Shown here: positions 1 through 5,263 of the stretch, piece by piece
How positions within the stretch are numbered: position 1 is the first letter of the stretch
How the letters are laid out: each line of letters opens with the position of its first letter
Assembly: GCA_002316585.1 (NCBI GenBank)
Contig: DCDU01000123.1
Location: 1,578-7,441 of the forward strand
Reading direction: 5' to 3'
DNA from: Firmicutes bacterium UBA1047
Lineage (GTDB): Bacteria > Bacillota > Clostridia > Tissierellales > Sedimentibacteraceae
Length of the DNA stretch: 5,864 bases
Translations under genes and position numbers: made by a program
The notes under the pieces: model-generated
Databases searched by the model: none
What the model saw: the letters and a program-made list of their open reading frames with translations, nothing else
Told to the model about the DNA's origin: nothing

Positions 1-552
1 GAAACCAGAGAACTTGTAACAAGACCCTTGGAAAAATTAGCAAATTCTATTTTAAACTGCAATATGAATTCCCCTGTCGCGGAGATATTTTTCAAAGCGA
101 AGGCAAAGGAATGGTTAAGTATCACCTTGGACGCATATTTTAACAAGGCAAGAACAAAGCCAATATCCAAATACGATGAAAAAACAATCGAAAATGTGGC
201 AAACTATATTAACGACCATTATGCTTTGGAACTTCCTCAGGAGCTTTTGGAGAAAATCGCCATGATGAGCGGAACGAAATTGAAAAATCTGTTTAAACAG
301 AAATATCAAATAAGTATAACGGAATACACGCAAAGAAAAAGAATGAACATTGCAGAAACCTTGCTGTCAACAACAGAGCTGGAAATAAAGGATATTGCAA
401 AATCTGTCGGATACAGCTCACACAGCAGATTTACAACACTTTTCAAAAAATACAAGGGGATATATCCTCGTGAAGTTAAAAAGTTAGGTTCTTTAATTAG
501 CTCCCCCGTGAATCTCTGTCAATATAACTCAGCAAAGCCTTCATCCTTGTGA
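1..552 (+). CDS. AraC/XylS-family transcriptional regulator, C-terminal part (5' end outside window)
   Basis: The frame is open from the first base, so the gene is cut by the window edge and its true start is not visible; a TTG at base 28 is only an internal codon. The 183 visible residues end in a full AraC-type DNA-binding domain at about residues 66-161. The first helix-turn-helix lies around LLEKIAMMSGTKLKNLFK. The second lies around IKDIAKSVGYSSHSRFTTLF and is followed by the family signature FKKYKGIYPREVKK. The stretch ITEYTQRKRMNIAETLL is the usual linker helix. The wording (MSGTKLKNLFK, YSSHSRF) resembles the PchR-like subgroup, which in Clostridia often sits beside iron-siderophore or other ABC transporter genes; that link is from family knowledge, not from this window. 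About 20 residues after the domain look unconserved. The ligand-binding N-terminus is missing, so the signal cannot be named. It is convergent with the small HTH gene downstream. Confidence 0.93.
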   Translation, partial: ETRELVTRPLEKLANSILNCNMNSPVAEIFFKAKAKEWLSITLDAYFNKARTKPISKYDEKTIENVANYINDHYALELPQELLEKIAMMSGTKLKNLFKQKYQISITEYTQRKRMNIAETLLSTTELEIKDIAKSVGYSSHSRFTTLFKKYKGIYPREVKKLGSLISSPVNLCQYNSAKPSSL

Positions 553-609
553 AATATCTACCCACACCTCATATGCAAGACATAACGGAACCCTTATCAT
601 ATAAAATTA

Positions 610-650
610 ATAAGAAATAGGTCGGATAAAATTCCCGACCTATTTCTTAT
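610..650. terminator. Perfect 16-bp hairpin between convergent genes, likely bidirectional terminator
   Basis: Arms 610-625 and 635-650 are perfectly complementary over 16 bp, with a 9-nt loop (626-634). On the minus strand the stem is followed by TAATTTTAT, a moderate U-rich run, so it should end transcription of the small HTH gene. The right arm overlaps the last three codons and stop of that gene. On the plus strand the stem is 57 nt after the AraC stop but is followed by CAGGCACG, so plus-strand termination would be less efficient. Confidence 0.75.
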
Positions 651-846
651 CAGGCACGTATTCTGCTATATCCTCAATGCGACAATCCAATATCCTGCAA
701 AAGTCTTCAATCGTTCTCATGCTTAGGTATTTATTGTTTTTCATGCGGGTCAATGTATTCGGACTTATATTGTATTTTTCTCTCAAAGCATATGTTGTAA
801 CGTTTTTACGCTTGAGAGTTGCCCAAAAAGGTTCATAACTTATCAT
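640..846 (-). CDS. Small Cro/C1-type helix-turn-helix transcriptional regulator (HTH_26-like)
   Basis: A 68-residue protein that is essentially one DNA-binding domain. Residues about 17-38 (TTYALREKYNISPNTLTRMK) form the helix-turn-helix: a short helix, the turn NISPNT and the recognition helix TLTRMKNN. The third and fourth helices follow, with the family-typical pattern MRTIEDFCRILDCRIEDIAEYV. This matches the stand-alone Cro/C1-type regulators of the HTH_26 family, which are usually 65-75 aa and lack a sensor domain. The ATG at 846 is preceded by AAGGGTGA at about 8 nt spacing, which supports the start. The gene is convergent with the AraC gene and divergent from the diguanylate cyclase; palindromes lie in the intergenic region behind it. 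Proteins of this kind commonly repress their own promoter; autoregulation and control of the cyclase are inferences. Targets are unknown. Confidence 0.9.
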   Translation of the reverse strand: MISYEPFWATLKRKNVTTYALREKYNISPNTLTRMKNNKYLSMRTIEDFCRILDCRIEDIAEYVPDKK

Positions 847-856
847 AAAATCACCC

Positions 857-885
857 TTGTTTTATGATATGATATGATTTATAAT
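857..885 (+). promoter_or_regulatory. Candidate sigma-A promoter for the diguanylate cyclase
   Basis: TTGTTT at 857-862, a 17-nt spacer, and a perfect TATAAT at 880-885. The -35 box matches the consensus at only three positions and the region is very AT-rich, so a chance match is possible. A start near 892 would give a leader of about 210 nt before the cyclase ATG. The element overlaps the leader of the divergent HTH gene. For that gene I see only a weak minus-strand candidate (TTGTAT at 910-915, 19-nt spacer, TATAAA at 885-890). Confidence 0.38.
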
Positions 886-887
886 TT

Positions 888-949
888 ATACATGTATTAT
901 ATATTGTACATACAATATATTTTATTCAAGTGTAATATGTAATACATAT
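888..949. promoter_or_regulatory. Cluster of three palindromes, possible operators
   Basis: Three inverted repeats sit in 62 bp of the divergent intergenic region: ATACATGTAT at 888-897 (perfect); 899-920 with 10-bp arms around CA (half ATATATTGTA); and 935-949 with 7-bp arms around one A (ATATGTA-A-TACATAT). All three contain TGTA/TACA half-sites. They lie downstream of the candidate cyclase promoter and over the weak promoter candidate of the small HTH gene, which is where repressor sites would be expected. That this HTH protein binds them is inference; AT-rich DNA makes short palindromes by chance. Confidence 0.4.
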
Positions 950-1086
950 CTCTTAAGAAAAAGGTGCCTTACGCAGTGATGAAGGTGGACTGTGACATAT
1001 CTTTTTCTGCGTAGAATAAAATGACAAACTTAATATCCACGAAAAAGACGAATGGTGGTATTACCGCAGCATTGGCGGATCTTGAC

Positions 1087-1091
1087 GGAGG
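1087..1091 (+). promoter_or_regulatory. Ribosome binding site that decides the diguanylate cyclase start
   Basis: GGAGG lies 11 nt before the ATG at 1103. The in-frame ATG at 1052 has no comparable site upstream, and the 17 residues it would add include no recognisable domain sequence, so the start at 1103 is preferred. Confidence 0.7.
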
Positions 1092-1102
1092 ATATATTGA
1101 AT

Positions 1103-2053
1103 ATGAATAAAGACATTATAAAAGAAAACAGAAACTTTATAGATACGCAAATAAAAAACAAGATAAAAAATTACAACCGGCAAAGGATTGGTGCGGCTAT
1201 TGTTACCATTACAATTATGGCTTTTTTGCTTTTATCGCCGGTGGCAGAAAGCAAAGCCTCATCCATTCGCCTTGTAATACTTTGTTCTTTTATCCTATAT
1301 TTTTTGGCCGTGATCGTTGTTCTGTCTTCTCTGCAAGCATTTCTCCTTTTTTTGGCAGCAACTGTTACTATGACTTGTCTGTTAGCTTTAAACCAAATAC
1401 ATCTTGAATTGTTCTTAACAGTGACCATGATACATGCAGGTGCGTTTTTGATTTCGCAGAAGATTGCCGATGTTTTTATTGAAGCAGCCATAAATGAAAT
1501 TGAGATATTGCAACGTCTGAAAATGGAAGCTAATATGGACAGCTTAACACAGCTTCTCAACCGAAGCGGTATGGAGCAGGCTTTAGCAACAGCTTGGGCG
1601 TTCTGTAAACGGGATAAAAAGCATGCCGGATTTCTAATGGTAGATATTGATTATTTCAAAAGCTACAATGATACATTAGGTCACTTAGAGGGTGACAAAA
1701 TTTTGCAGCAAGTCGCTGATTGTATAAAAGTTTGCTGCAAGCGTAAAACCGACATTATAAGCAGGATTGGCGGAGAGGAATTTTTAATTTTCCTGTCAGA
1801 TGTTGACGATGAACAAATATTATATATGGCGCATACTCTTTCCGCAGCCGTTACAGATTTAAAAATTAAAACTGCATCAGAAAGCAATCCATGTGACTTC
1901 TTATCCGTAAGTATAGGTATAGCAACCGGTATTCCACAAGCGCATGATTTAACATCAGACTTTTACAAACAAGCGGACAAGGCTTTATATCATGCCAAAA
2001 GAAGCGGGCGAAACTGCATCTCTTTTAACGGCAATATCATAGAACCCCAATAG
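1103..2053 (+). CDS. Membrane-bound diguanylate cyclase (GGDEF domain)
   Basis: Predicted to make cyclic di-GMP from two GTP at the inner face of the membrane. With the start at 1103 it has 316 residues. Residues about 1-28 are charged and probably cytoplasmic. About four hydrophobic segments follow (roughly 30-48, 56-75, 77-96, 100-118), with no named sensor domain that I recognise. A linker helix leads to a complete GGDEF domain from about 146: DSLTQLLNR; DIDYFKSYNDTLGHLEGD (metal and base-binding residues, including the Asp expected for guanine use); RKTD at 214-217; GGEEF at 223-227; VSIGIAT near 269-275; and the closing DKALYHAKRSGRN. The RxxD motif five residues before GGEEF is the classical product-inhibition site, so feedback control is expected. 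There is no EAL or HD-GYP partner domain. It is divergent from a small HTH regulator and convergent with the sigma operon. The catalytic call is firm; the input signal is unknown. Confidence 0.95.
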   Translation: MNKDIIKENRNFIDTQIKNKIKNYNRQRIGAAIVTITIMAFLLLSPVAESKASSIRLVILCSFILYFLAVIVVLSSLQAFLLFLAATVTMTCLLALNQIHLELFLTVTMIHAGAFLISQKIADVFIEAAINEIEILQRLKMEANMDSLTQLLNRSGMEQALATAWAFCKRDKKHAGFLMVDIDYFKSYNDTLGHLEGDKILQQVADCIKVCCKRKTDIISRIGGEEFLIFLSDVDDEQILYMAHTLSAAVTDLKIKTASESNPCDFLSVSIGIATGIPQAHDLTSDFYKQADKALYHAKRSGRNCISFNGNIIEPQ

Positions 2054-2076
2054 GCTAAAAGGGAAAATGTGTTATA

Positions 2077-2093
2077 CCGGACTGACTGTCCGG
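2077..2093 (+). other. Small GC-rich hairpin just after the diguanylate cyclase
   Basis: CCGGAC and GTCCGG are complementary over 6 bp around the loop TGACT, starting 23 nt after the cyclase stop. No T-run follows, so it is not a standard terminator by itself. It might be a transcript-end structure together with the larger hairpin at 2102-2143. Confidence 0.35.
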
Positions 2094-2101
2094 ATGAACG
2101 A

Positions 2102-2143
2102 ATTCCTCGCTTTACATATTTGATATTATGTAAAGCAAGGAAT
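2102..2143. terminator. 17-bp hairpin between convergent diguanylate cyclase and sigma operon, likely terminator
   Basis: Arms 2102-2118 and 2127-2143 pair over 17 bp with one imperfect position (2108 against 2137) and an 8-nt loop. On the plus strand the odd pair is C-A and the stem is followed by AATTTTAATATT, a weak T-rich run after the cyclase gene. On the minus strand the odd pair becomes a U-G wobble, so the stem is continuous, and it begins 4 nt after the stop of the 723-aa gene, but no T-run follows. It probably serves both transcripts. Confidence 0.65.
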
Positions 2144-2147
2144 AATT

Positions 2148-4319
2148 TTAATATTCCGTATACCAGTGTCTTTCAAGATATATTTCTTCGAGAATGGTTT
2201 TTATATTATTATTTGAAACTTGCCTGATTGTTTCATTGTAAACAACTTTTCCTTCCTCGTAAGGAATTCCGTTAATCAGTTTTAACAAAAATTCGTTAAA
2301 TACATTTAATTCATCTGCCTTCGGAGGATTTACACCTAATCCTGTAATTGCATCTTTAACCTTATTTGATGACAATCTTGACCTATAGAAGCTTTTTGAT
2401 TTTATATTTTCTGCAGCCTCCATATAATCTCCGAAGTATATATTTAAGAAAACCAAACCGTCCGATACTCTGTCATATTTTCTTAGAGCCTCTCTTGCCT
2501 CCTCATAATCTTCAACTGCAATGTAATAATTGTATAAGAAATAATAATTATCGAAGTCAGGGTCCTTCATAGCCTCTTTAAGAGCTGAATAAACCTTCGC
2601 ACTGTTTTCTTTAATCTCACTTATACGCATACTGTCAACAGTATTGGTTAACAGCTTTCTGTTTCCTGAAATTTCAGTGTATCTCCGTCCTAACTCAAAT
2701 GCTCTGTCAAGGTTTTGCTCCCCTTCTTTCCAGCCGATTCCGTATATTCTTGTAAGATATCTCAATGCATCTGTATCATAGGGATTTTCCTTAAGGACAT
2801 TTTCGTAGTATTCAATTGCCGCAGGATAGTTCTTGTAATAAATAAGCTTTTCTCCCTCCGTAAGCTCCCCTTCAACTGTAATGCTTGGAATCTGGTCATA
2901 GTAGGACCTTAATGGAAGACTGCTTGTTATGAGATTATTATTCTCATCAAATGCATTTACTACAATCGGATACTCGACTCCCGGCAGGAATATTCCGAGA
3001 ACCGCTTGAGCGCCAGGATATCCGCTTTCTTCATCTCTGACCGTAATATCCGGGTTGTTTCTAAACATATTTATGTCAAATTCAGCCTTTGCTTCAGTAA
3101 ATCTGTGCTCCCCGTTTTTATCCTCCGCATATATTCGTAAGCTGACTGCTCTCTCTCCGAAAGGCTCATAAAAAATCACCGGCTCAACCGTATAATAAGC
3201 GGCTCCCTCGACCATTTCCCATGATACGGTAAATTCTTCTCCCGATATTTTATCTCCGGGTTTGGGAGAATATATACTTAGAGTATTTCTGAATTCAAAG
3301 TGAATTTCTTCATCTCCTCCGCTTAATTCAACATATTGATGAGTTGAGCGCTGAAGTTCCTTGTTTGCCAAAACGGAGCCGTCTACTCCGATTCCCACAC
3401 TGTATAATCCGTCTCTTAGACCAAGTGTCCGGAATTCTCCGTTTACATCGGTTATAGCAAAATAGCTTTCTCCGCTGGTGCTGTAGCTGAAGGCTCCTGT
3501 TGCCTCCTGCACATATATTTCCACAAAGGGCATCGGCTTTCCTTCATAGGTAACTGTTCCCGTTATAACATTATCCCCTTTAAAATCTTCCATAGTTCTT
3601 TCAAACCAATATCTTCTGTCATATCCCTCCGAGCCGAAATTTCTGTTAAATTCGCCCCAATTATTTTTATACAATTCTTTATACATCATTTCTGCTTCTT
3701 CGAATTTTCCGTCAAATAAAGCTACTTCCGCCTTTAATATGTCTGTTTTGATGTCCTTTAGCTCTGTTTTTTCATATTTTTCAATAATGCTCCCTGCAAA
3801 TTCCCTGTCTCCGTTAATATGATGAAGAAATCCATCATATACATCAGCCATATATATTATCTTTTCATCCTCACACTTTTGCCCGAATGCAATCCATTCC
3901 CGGAGCATTTCTGCATCTCCCGATGCAATTGCAACATCAAGAAGCATTTTATAGGATTTTAAATAATAATCTTTTTCGCCGGTTGTAACAGGAGCTTCTG
4001 CCATTATTTCTTTTAGTATCCGCTTTGTTTTTGCTATATCCTCGGGGCTTGTATTTTCTCCTCCTCCCCAGCCTGTTAAAAATATGGAATATTTGTTAAA
4101 GCTTTTTATGAGACTGTCCGCATAAAGAAATTTGCCCTTAACCTTTGGTGTAGTAGGATAATAAGCATACTTTTCATAAAAAAGCGAAGCCTTTTCCGAG
4201 CCTTTAGCCTCAAGCGCACCGGCTATAAGCAGTGTTGCCGTAGGAATTCCCTTTATTAATGTAAATATGAGTATAAATGCCGCAAAAATCAGTGTCTTTA
4301 TCTTAATTTTAATTTTCAT
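2148..4319 (-). CDS. Membrane-anchored TPR / carboxypeptidase-regulatory-like / FN3-like protein of a sigma-factor operon
   Basis: Function unknown. From the ATG at 4319 the product has 723 residues. A lysine-rich start (MKIKIKIK) and one hydrophobic segment at about 9-33 indicate a signal anchor with most of the protein outside; there is no clear cleavage site or lipobox. Regions in order: helical TPR-like repeats about 90-220 (for example ALFDGKFEEAEMMYKELY); a carboxypeptidase-regulatory-like beta-sandwich about 252-313 (GTVTYEGKPMPFVEIYV, TDVNGEF, GLRDGLYSVGI); an Ig/FN3-like region about 347-470 (YSPKPGDKISGEEFTVSWE); and TPR repeats about 483-640 (YPAAIEYYENVLKENPYDTDAL, read as two adjoining pieces YPAAIEYYENVL and KENPYDTDAL). 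The start overlaps the upstream gene by 11 bp and has GAGG 9 nt upstream; an in-frame GTG at 4334 falls inside this ribosome site and is unlikely. The domain mix suggests binding of a protein or glycan at the cell surface rather than catalysis; a sensor or effector role in the sigma module is inferred from the operon. Confidence 0.82.
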   Translation of the reverse strand: MKIKIKIKTLIFAAFILIFTLIKGIPTATLLIAGALEAKGSEKASLFYEKYAYYPTTPKVKGKFLYADSLIKSFNKYSIFLTGWGGGENTSPEDIAKTKRILKEIMAEAPVTTGEKDYYLKSYKMLLDVAIASGDAEMLREWIAFGQKCEDEKIIYMADVYDGFLHHINGDREFAGSIIEKYEKTELKDIKTDILKAEVALFDGKFEEAEMMYKELYKNNWGEFNRNFGSEGYDRRYWFERTMEDFKGDNVITGTVTYEGKPMPFVEIYVQEATGAFSYSTSGESYFAITDVNGEFRTLGLRDGLYSVGIGVDGSVLANKELQRSTHQYVELSGGDEEIHFEFRNTLSIYSPKPGDKISGEEFTVSWEMVEGAAYYTVEPVIFYEPFGERAVSLRIYAEDKNGEHRFTEAKAEFDINMFRNNPDITVRDEESGYPGAQAVLGIFLPGVEYPIVVNAFDENNNLITSSLPLRSYYDQIPSITVEGELTEGEKLIYYKNYPAAIEYYENVLKENPYDTDALRYLTRIYGIGWKEGEQNLDRAFELGRRYTEISGNRKLLTNTVDSMRISEIKENSAKVYSALKEAMKDPDFDNYYFLYNYYIAVEDYEEAREALRKYDRVSDGLVFLNIYFGDYMEAAENIKSKSFYRSRLSSNKVKDAITGLGVNPPKADELNVFNEFLLKLINGIPYEEGKVVYNETIRQVSNNNIKTILEEIYLERHWYTEY

Positions 4320-4620
4320 TTTTACCCACCTCACCCCTGATTATTACATAAGAGCCTCCCATATCAATGACTTTTTCATTTTGTGATTTAAACACATCTT
4401 TAGGAATTAATATGAGGGCAAACAGAACCACGACACCTATTATTGCAGGCGCAAGAGGTATTTCTATCTCCCTGTTTAAAAAGTCTTTAAGCTTTTCGGT
4501 TAAAGTTTTTTTTCTATGCATAATAATATTATTAACAGCTTTCTGAGACAGAGTCAGGTCAAATGATTCTTCTTCCATAATATTTTTTATTTCTATTCCA
4601 AGCTTATCTTTATTTTCCAT
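4309..4620 (-). CDS. Small single-pass membrane protein, probable anti-sigma factor
   Basis: A 103-residue protein with about 53 charged N-terminal residues, one membrane segment at about 54-73 (IPLAPAIIGVVVLFALILIP) and a short tail of about 30 residues predicted outside (KVIDMGGSYVIIRGEVGKNE). Its position directly after an ECF sigma gene, its size and its layout are those expected of an anti-sigma factor that holds the sigma at the membrane through the N-terminal part. It has no cysteine at all, so the HxxxCxxC zinc anti-sigma motif is absent; it would be a non-zinc type. The ATG at 4620 is 1 nt after the sigma stop, and its AAAGGAGG site (4629-4636, 8-nt spacing) lies in the last sigma codons, so the two are probably translated in step. 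Its last codons overlap the start of the next gene. The anti-sigma role is inferred from context; I see no family motif that proves it. Confidence 0.72.
   Translation of the reverse strand: MENKDKLGIEIKNIMEEESFDLTLSQKAVNNIIMHRKKTLTEKLKDFLNREIEIPLAPAIIGVVVLFALILIPKDVFKSQNEKVIDMGGSYVIIRGEVGKNEN
4325..4332 (-). promoter_or_regulatory. Ribosome binding site that decides the start of the 723-aa protein
   Basis: GAGGTGGG on the minus strand, inside the end of the anti-sigma candidate gene. GAGG is 9 nt from the ATG at 4319. The alternative GTG at 4334 overlaps this site and has no separate site at proper spacing. Confidence 0.65.
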
Positions 4621-4621
4621 T

Positions 4622-5152
4622 TTACCGGCCTCCTTTCAAAAGACTTTCCTTTAATATATTTCTCCCTCGAAATAGCTTGCTTTTAATTGTTCCTTCCTTT
4701 TCTTTTAATAAATTTGAAATTTCCTTTATTGAAAGCTCTTCGAAGTAAAAGAGTACAAGAATTTCTCTGTACAGTGAGTTCATTGCAAAAATTTCTTTTC
4801 TTAACAGCTCTCTGTCAATTTTCATTTCAATCTGAGACTCCACGTCATCATTTCCAATCCATTCATCCCTTAACTCAAGCATATCCTGCTTCATTCTTAT
4901 TCTGTCTCTTGACAGATTTAGGGCTATTGCATAAATCCATGTATAGAGTCCTGATTTTTCCTTAAAGGTGTCGATTTTATTAAATACCCTTATAAATGTT
5001 TCCTGAACAACATCTTCTGCTTCCTCTCTGTCCCTCAGAATCAGGCAGCAGGTTTTAAGCAGCTTATCGCCGTATTCTTCAACCAATTGTATGTATGCCT
5101 CTTCTCTGCCTTGTTTTAAGTTCTTAATCAACAATCTTTCTGCCACCATCAC
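4622..5152 (-). CDS. ECF-type RNA polymerase sigma factor (sigma-70 family)
   Basis: At 176 residues it has the usual ECF length and two-domain build. Region 2 spans about 17-86: EEAYIQLVEEYGDKLLKTC, then the core-binding motif REEAEDVVQETFIRVFNKID, then the -10 recognition part TFKEKSGLYTWIYAIALNLS and RDRIR. A variable linker at about 87-117 is acidic. Region 4 spans about 118-168, with LYREILVLFYFEELSIKEIS and the helix-turn-helix KEKEGTIKSKLFRGRNILKE that reads the -35 element. It should redirect RNA polymerase to a small regulon in response to a signal relayed by the membrane protein encoded next. The start is uncertain: GGGAGG directly abuts the first ATG (5152), leaves 3 nt before the second ATG (5149) and 6 nt before an in-frame GTG (5146), so translation may begin at 5149 or 5146. 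It is first in the operon and has two candidate promoters, one of ECF type, suggesting autoregulation. The ECF subgroup cannot be assigned by eye. Confidence 0.95.
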   Translation of the reverse strand: MMVAERLLIKNLKQGREEAYIQLVEEYGDKLLKTCCLILRDREEAEDVVQETFIRVFNKIDTFKEKSGLYTWIYAIALNLSRDRIRMKQDMLELRDEWIGNDDVESQIEMKIDRELLRKEIFAMNSLYREILVLFYFEELSIKEISNLLKEKEGTIKSKLFRGRNILKESLLKGGR

Positions 5153-5158
5153 ATCCTC
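5153..5158 (-). promoter_or_regulatory. Ribosome binding site abutting the sigma gene
   Basis: GGGAGG on the minus strand with zero spacing to the first ATG, 3 nt to the second ATG and 6 nt to an in-frame GTG. Spacing alone favours the GTG at 5146, so the protein may be 174 rather than 176 residues. Confidence 0.6.
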
Positions 5159-5170
5159 CCTAATAATTTA

Positions 5171-5196
5171 GACGATAAAATACATTAAAGGTTGCA
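5171..5196 (-). promoter_or_regulatory. Candidate ECF-sigma (autoregulatory) promoter of the sigma operon
   Basis: On the minus strand, TGCAAC (5191-5196), a 16-nt spacer, and CGTC (5171-5174). ECF promoters of the Bacillus SigW/SigX type have TGAAAC or TGTAAC about 16-17 nt before CGTA/CGAC, so the element differs at one -35 base and has the expected spacing. A start near 5164 would leave a very short leader that still contains the ribosome site. That the sigma factor encoded here uses it is inference. Confidence 0.55.
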
Positions 5197-5234
5197 TCAA
5201 ATCGCAAGAAGGTCATCCCAACTCACAGCGTTAC

Positions 5235-5263
5235 ATTATCAGATATTTTGTAAACAATATCAA
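5235..5263 (-). promoter_or_regulatory. Candidate housekeeping (sigma-A) promoter of the sigma operon
   Basis: On the minus strand, TTGATA (5258-5263; 5 of 6 to consensus), a 17-nt spacer, and GATAAT (5235-5240; 5 of 6). A start near 5228 would give a leader of about 75 nt running through the ECF-type promoter. It would supply basal sigma and anti-sigma. Confidence 0.55.
5242..5261. promoter_or_regulatory. Imperfect 20-bp palindrome over the sigma-A promoter
   Basis: The ends GATATT and AATATC are perfect 6-bp arms, with partial symmetry inside (TTGT...ACAA). It covers the spacer and much of the -35 box of the sigma-A candidate, a normal operator position. No binding protein can be named. 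Confidence 0.3.

Noticed and set aside
864..878. Three tandem copies of ATGAT as an iteron or functional repeat
   Set aside because: Only 15 bp in an AT-rich leader, with no further copies or origin features nearby.
950..1100. c-di-GMP riboswitch upstream of the cyclase
   Set aside because: I looked for the conserved GEMM-I/II sequence blocks in the leader and did not see them.
1052..1102. A longer diguanylate cyclase starting at the ATG at 1052
   Set aside because: No ribosome site upstream of 1052, while GGAGG precedes the ATG at 1103; the extra 17 residues look like leader sequence read in frame.
2077..2093. The GC-rich 6-bp hairpin as the cyclase terminator
   Set aside because: The stem is short and no T-run follows; the hairpin at 2102-2143 is the better candidate.
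2366..2912. Plus-strand open frames inside the 723-aa gene, and similar antisense frames inside the sigma and cyclase genes
   Set aside because: They lie opposite strongly supported coding sequence, lack domain features and ribosome sites, and are best explained as shadows.
4320..4334. A longer 728-aa product starting at the GTG at 4334
   Set aside because: The GTG lies inside the ribosome site for the ATG at 4319, and the ATG begins the typical lysine-rich signal-anchor sequence.
4309..4620. Zinc-binding anti-sigma domain
   Set aside because: The protein has no cysteine, so the HxxxCxxC motif cannot be present.
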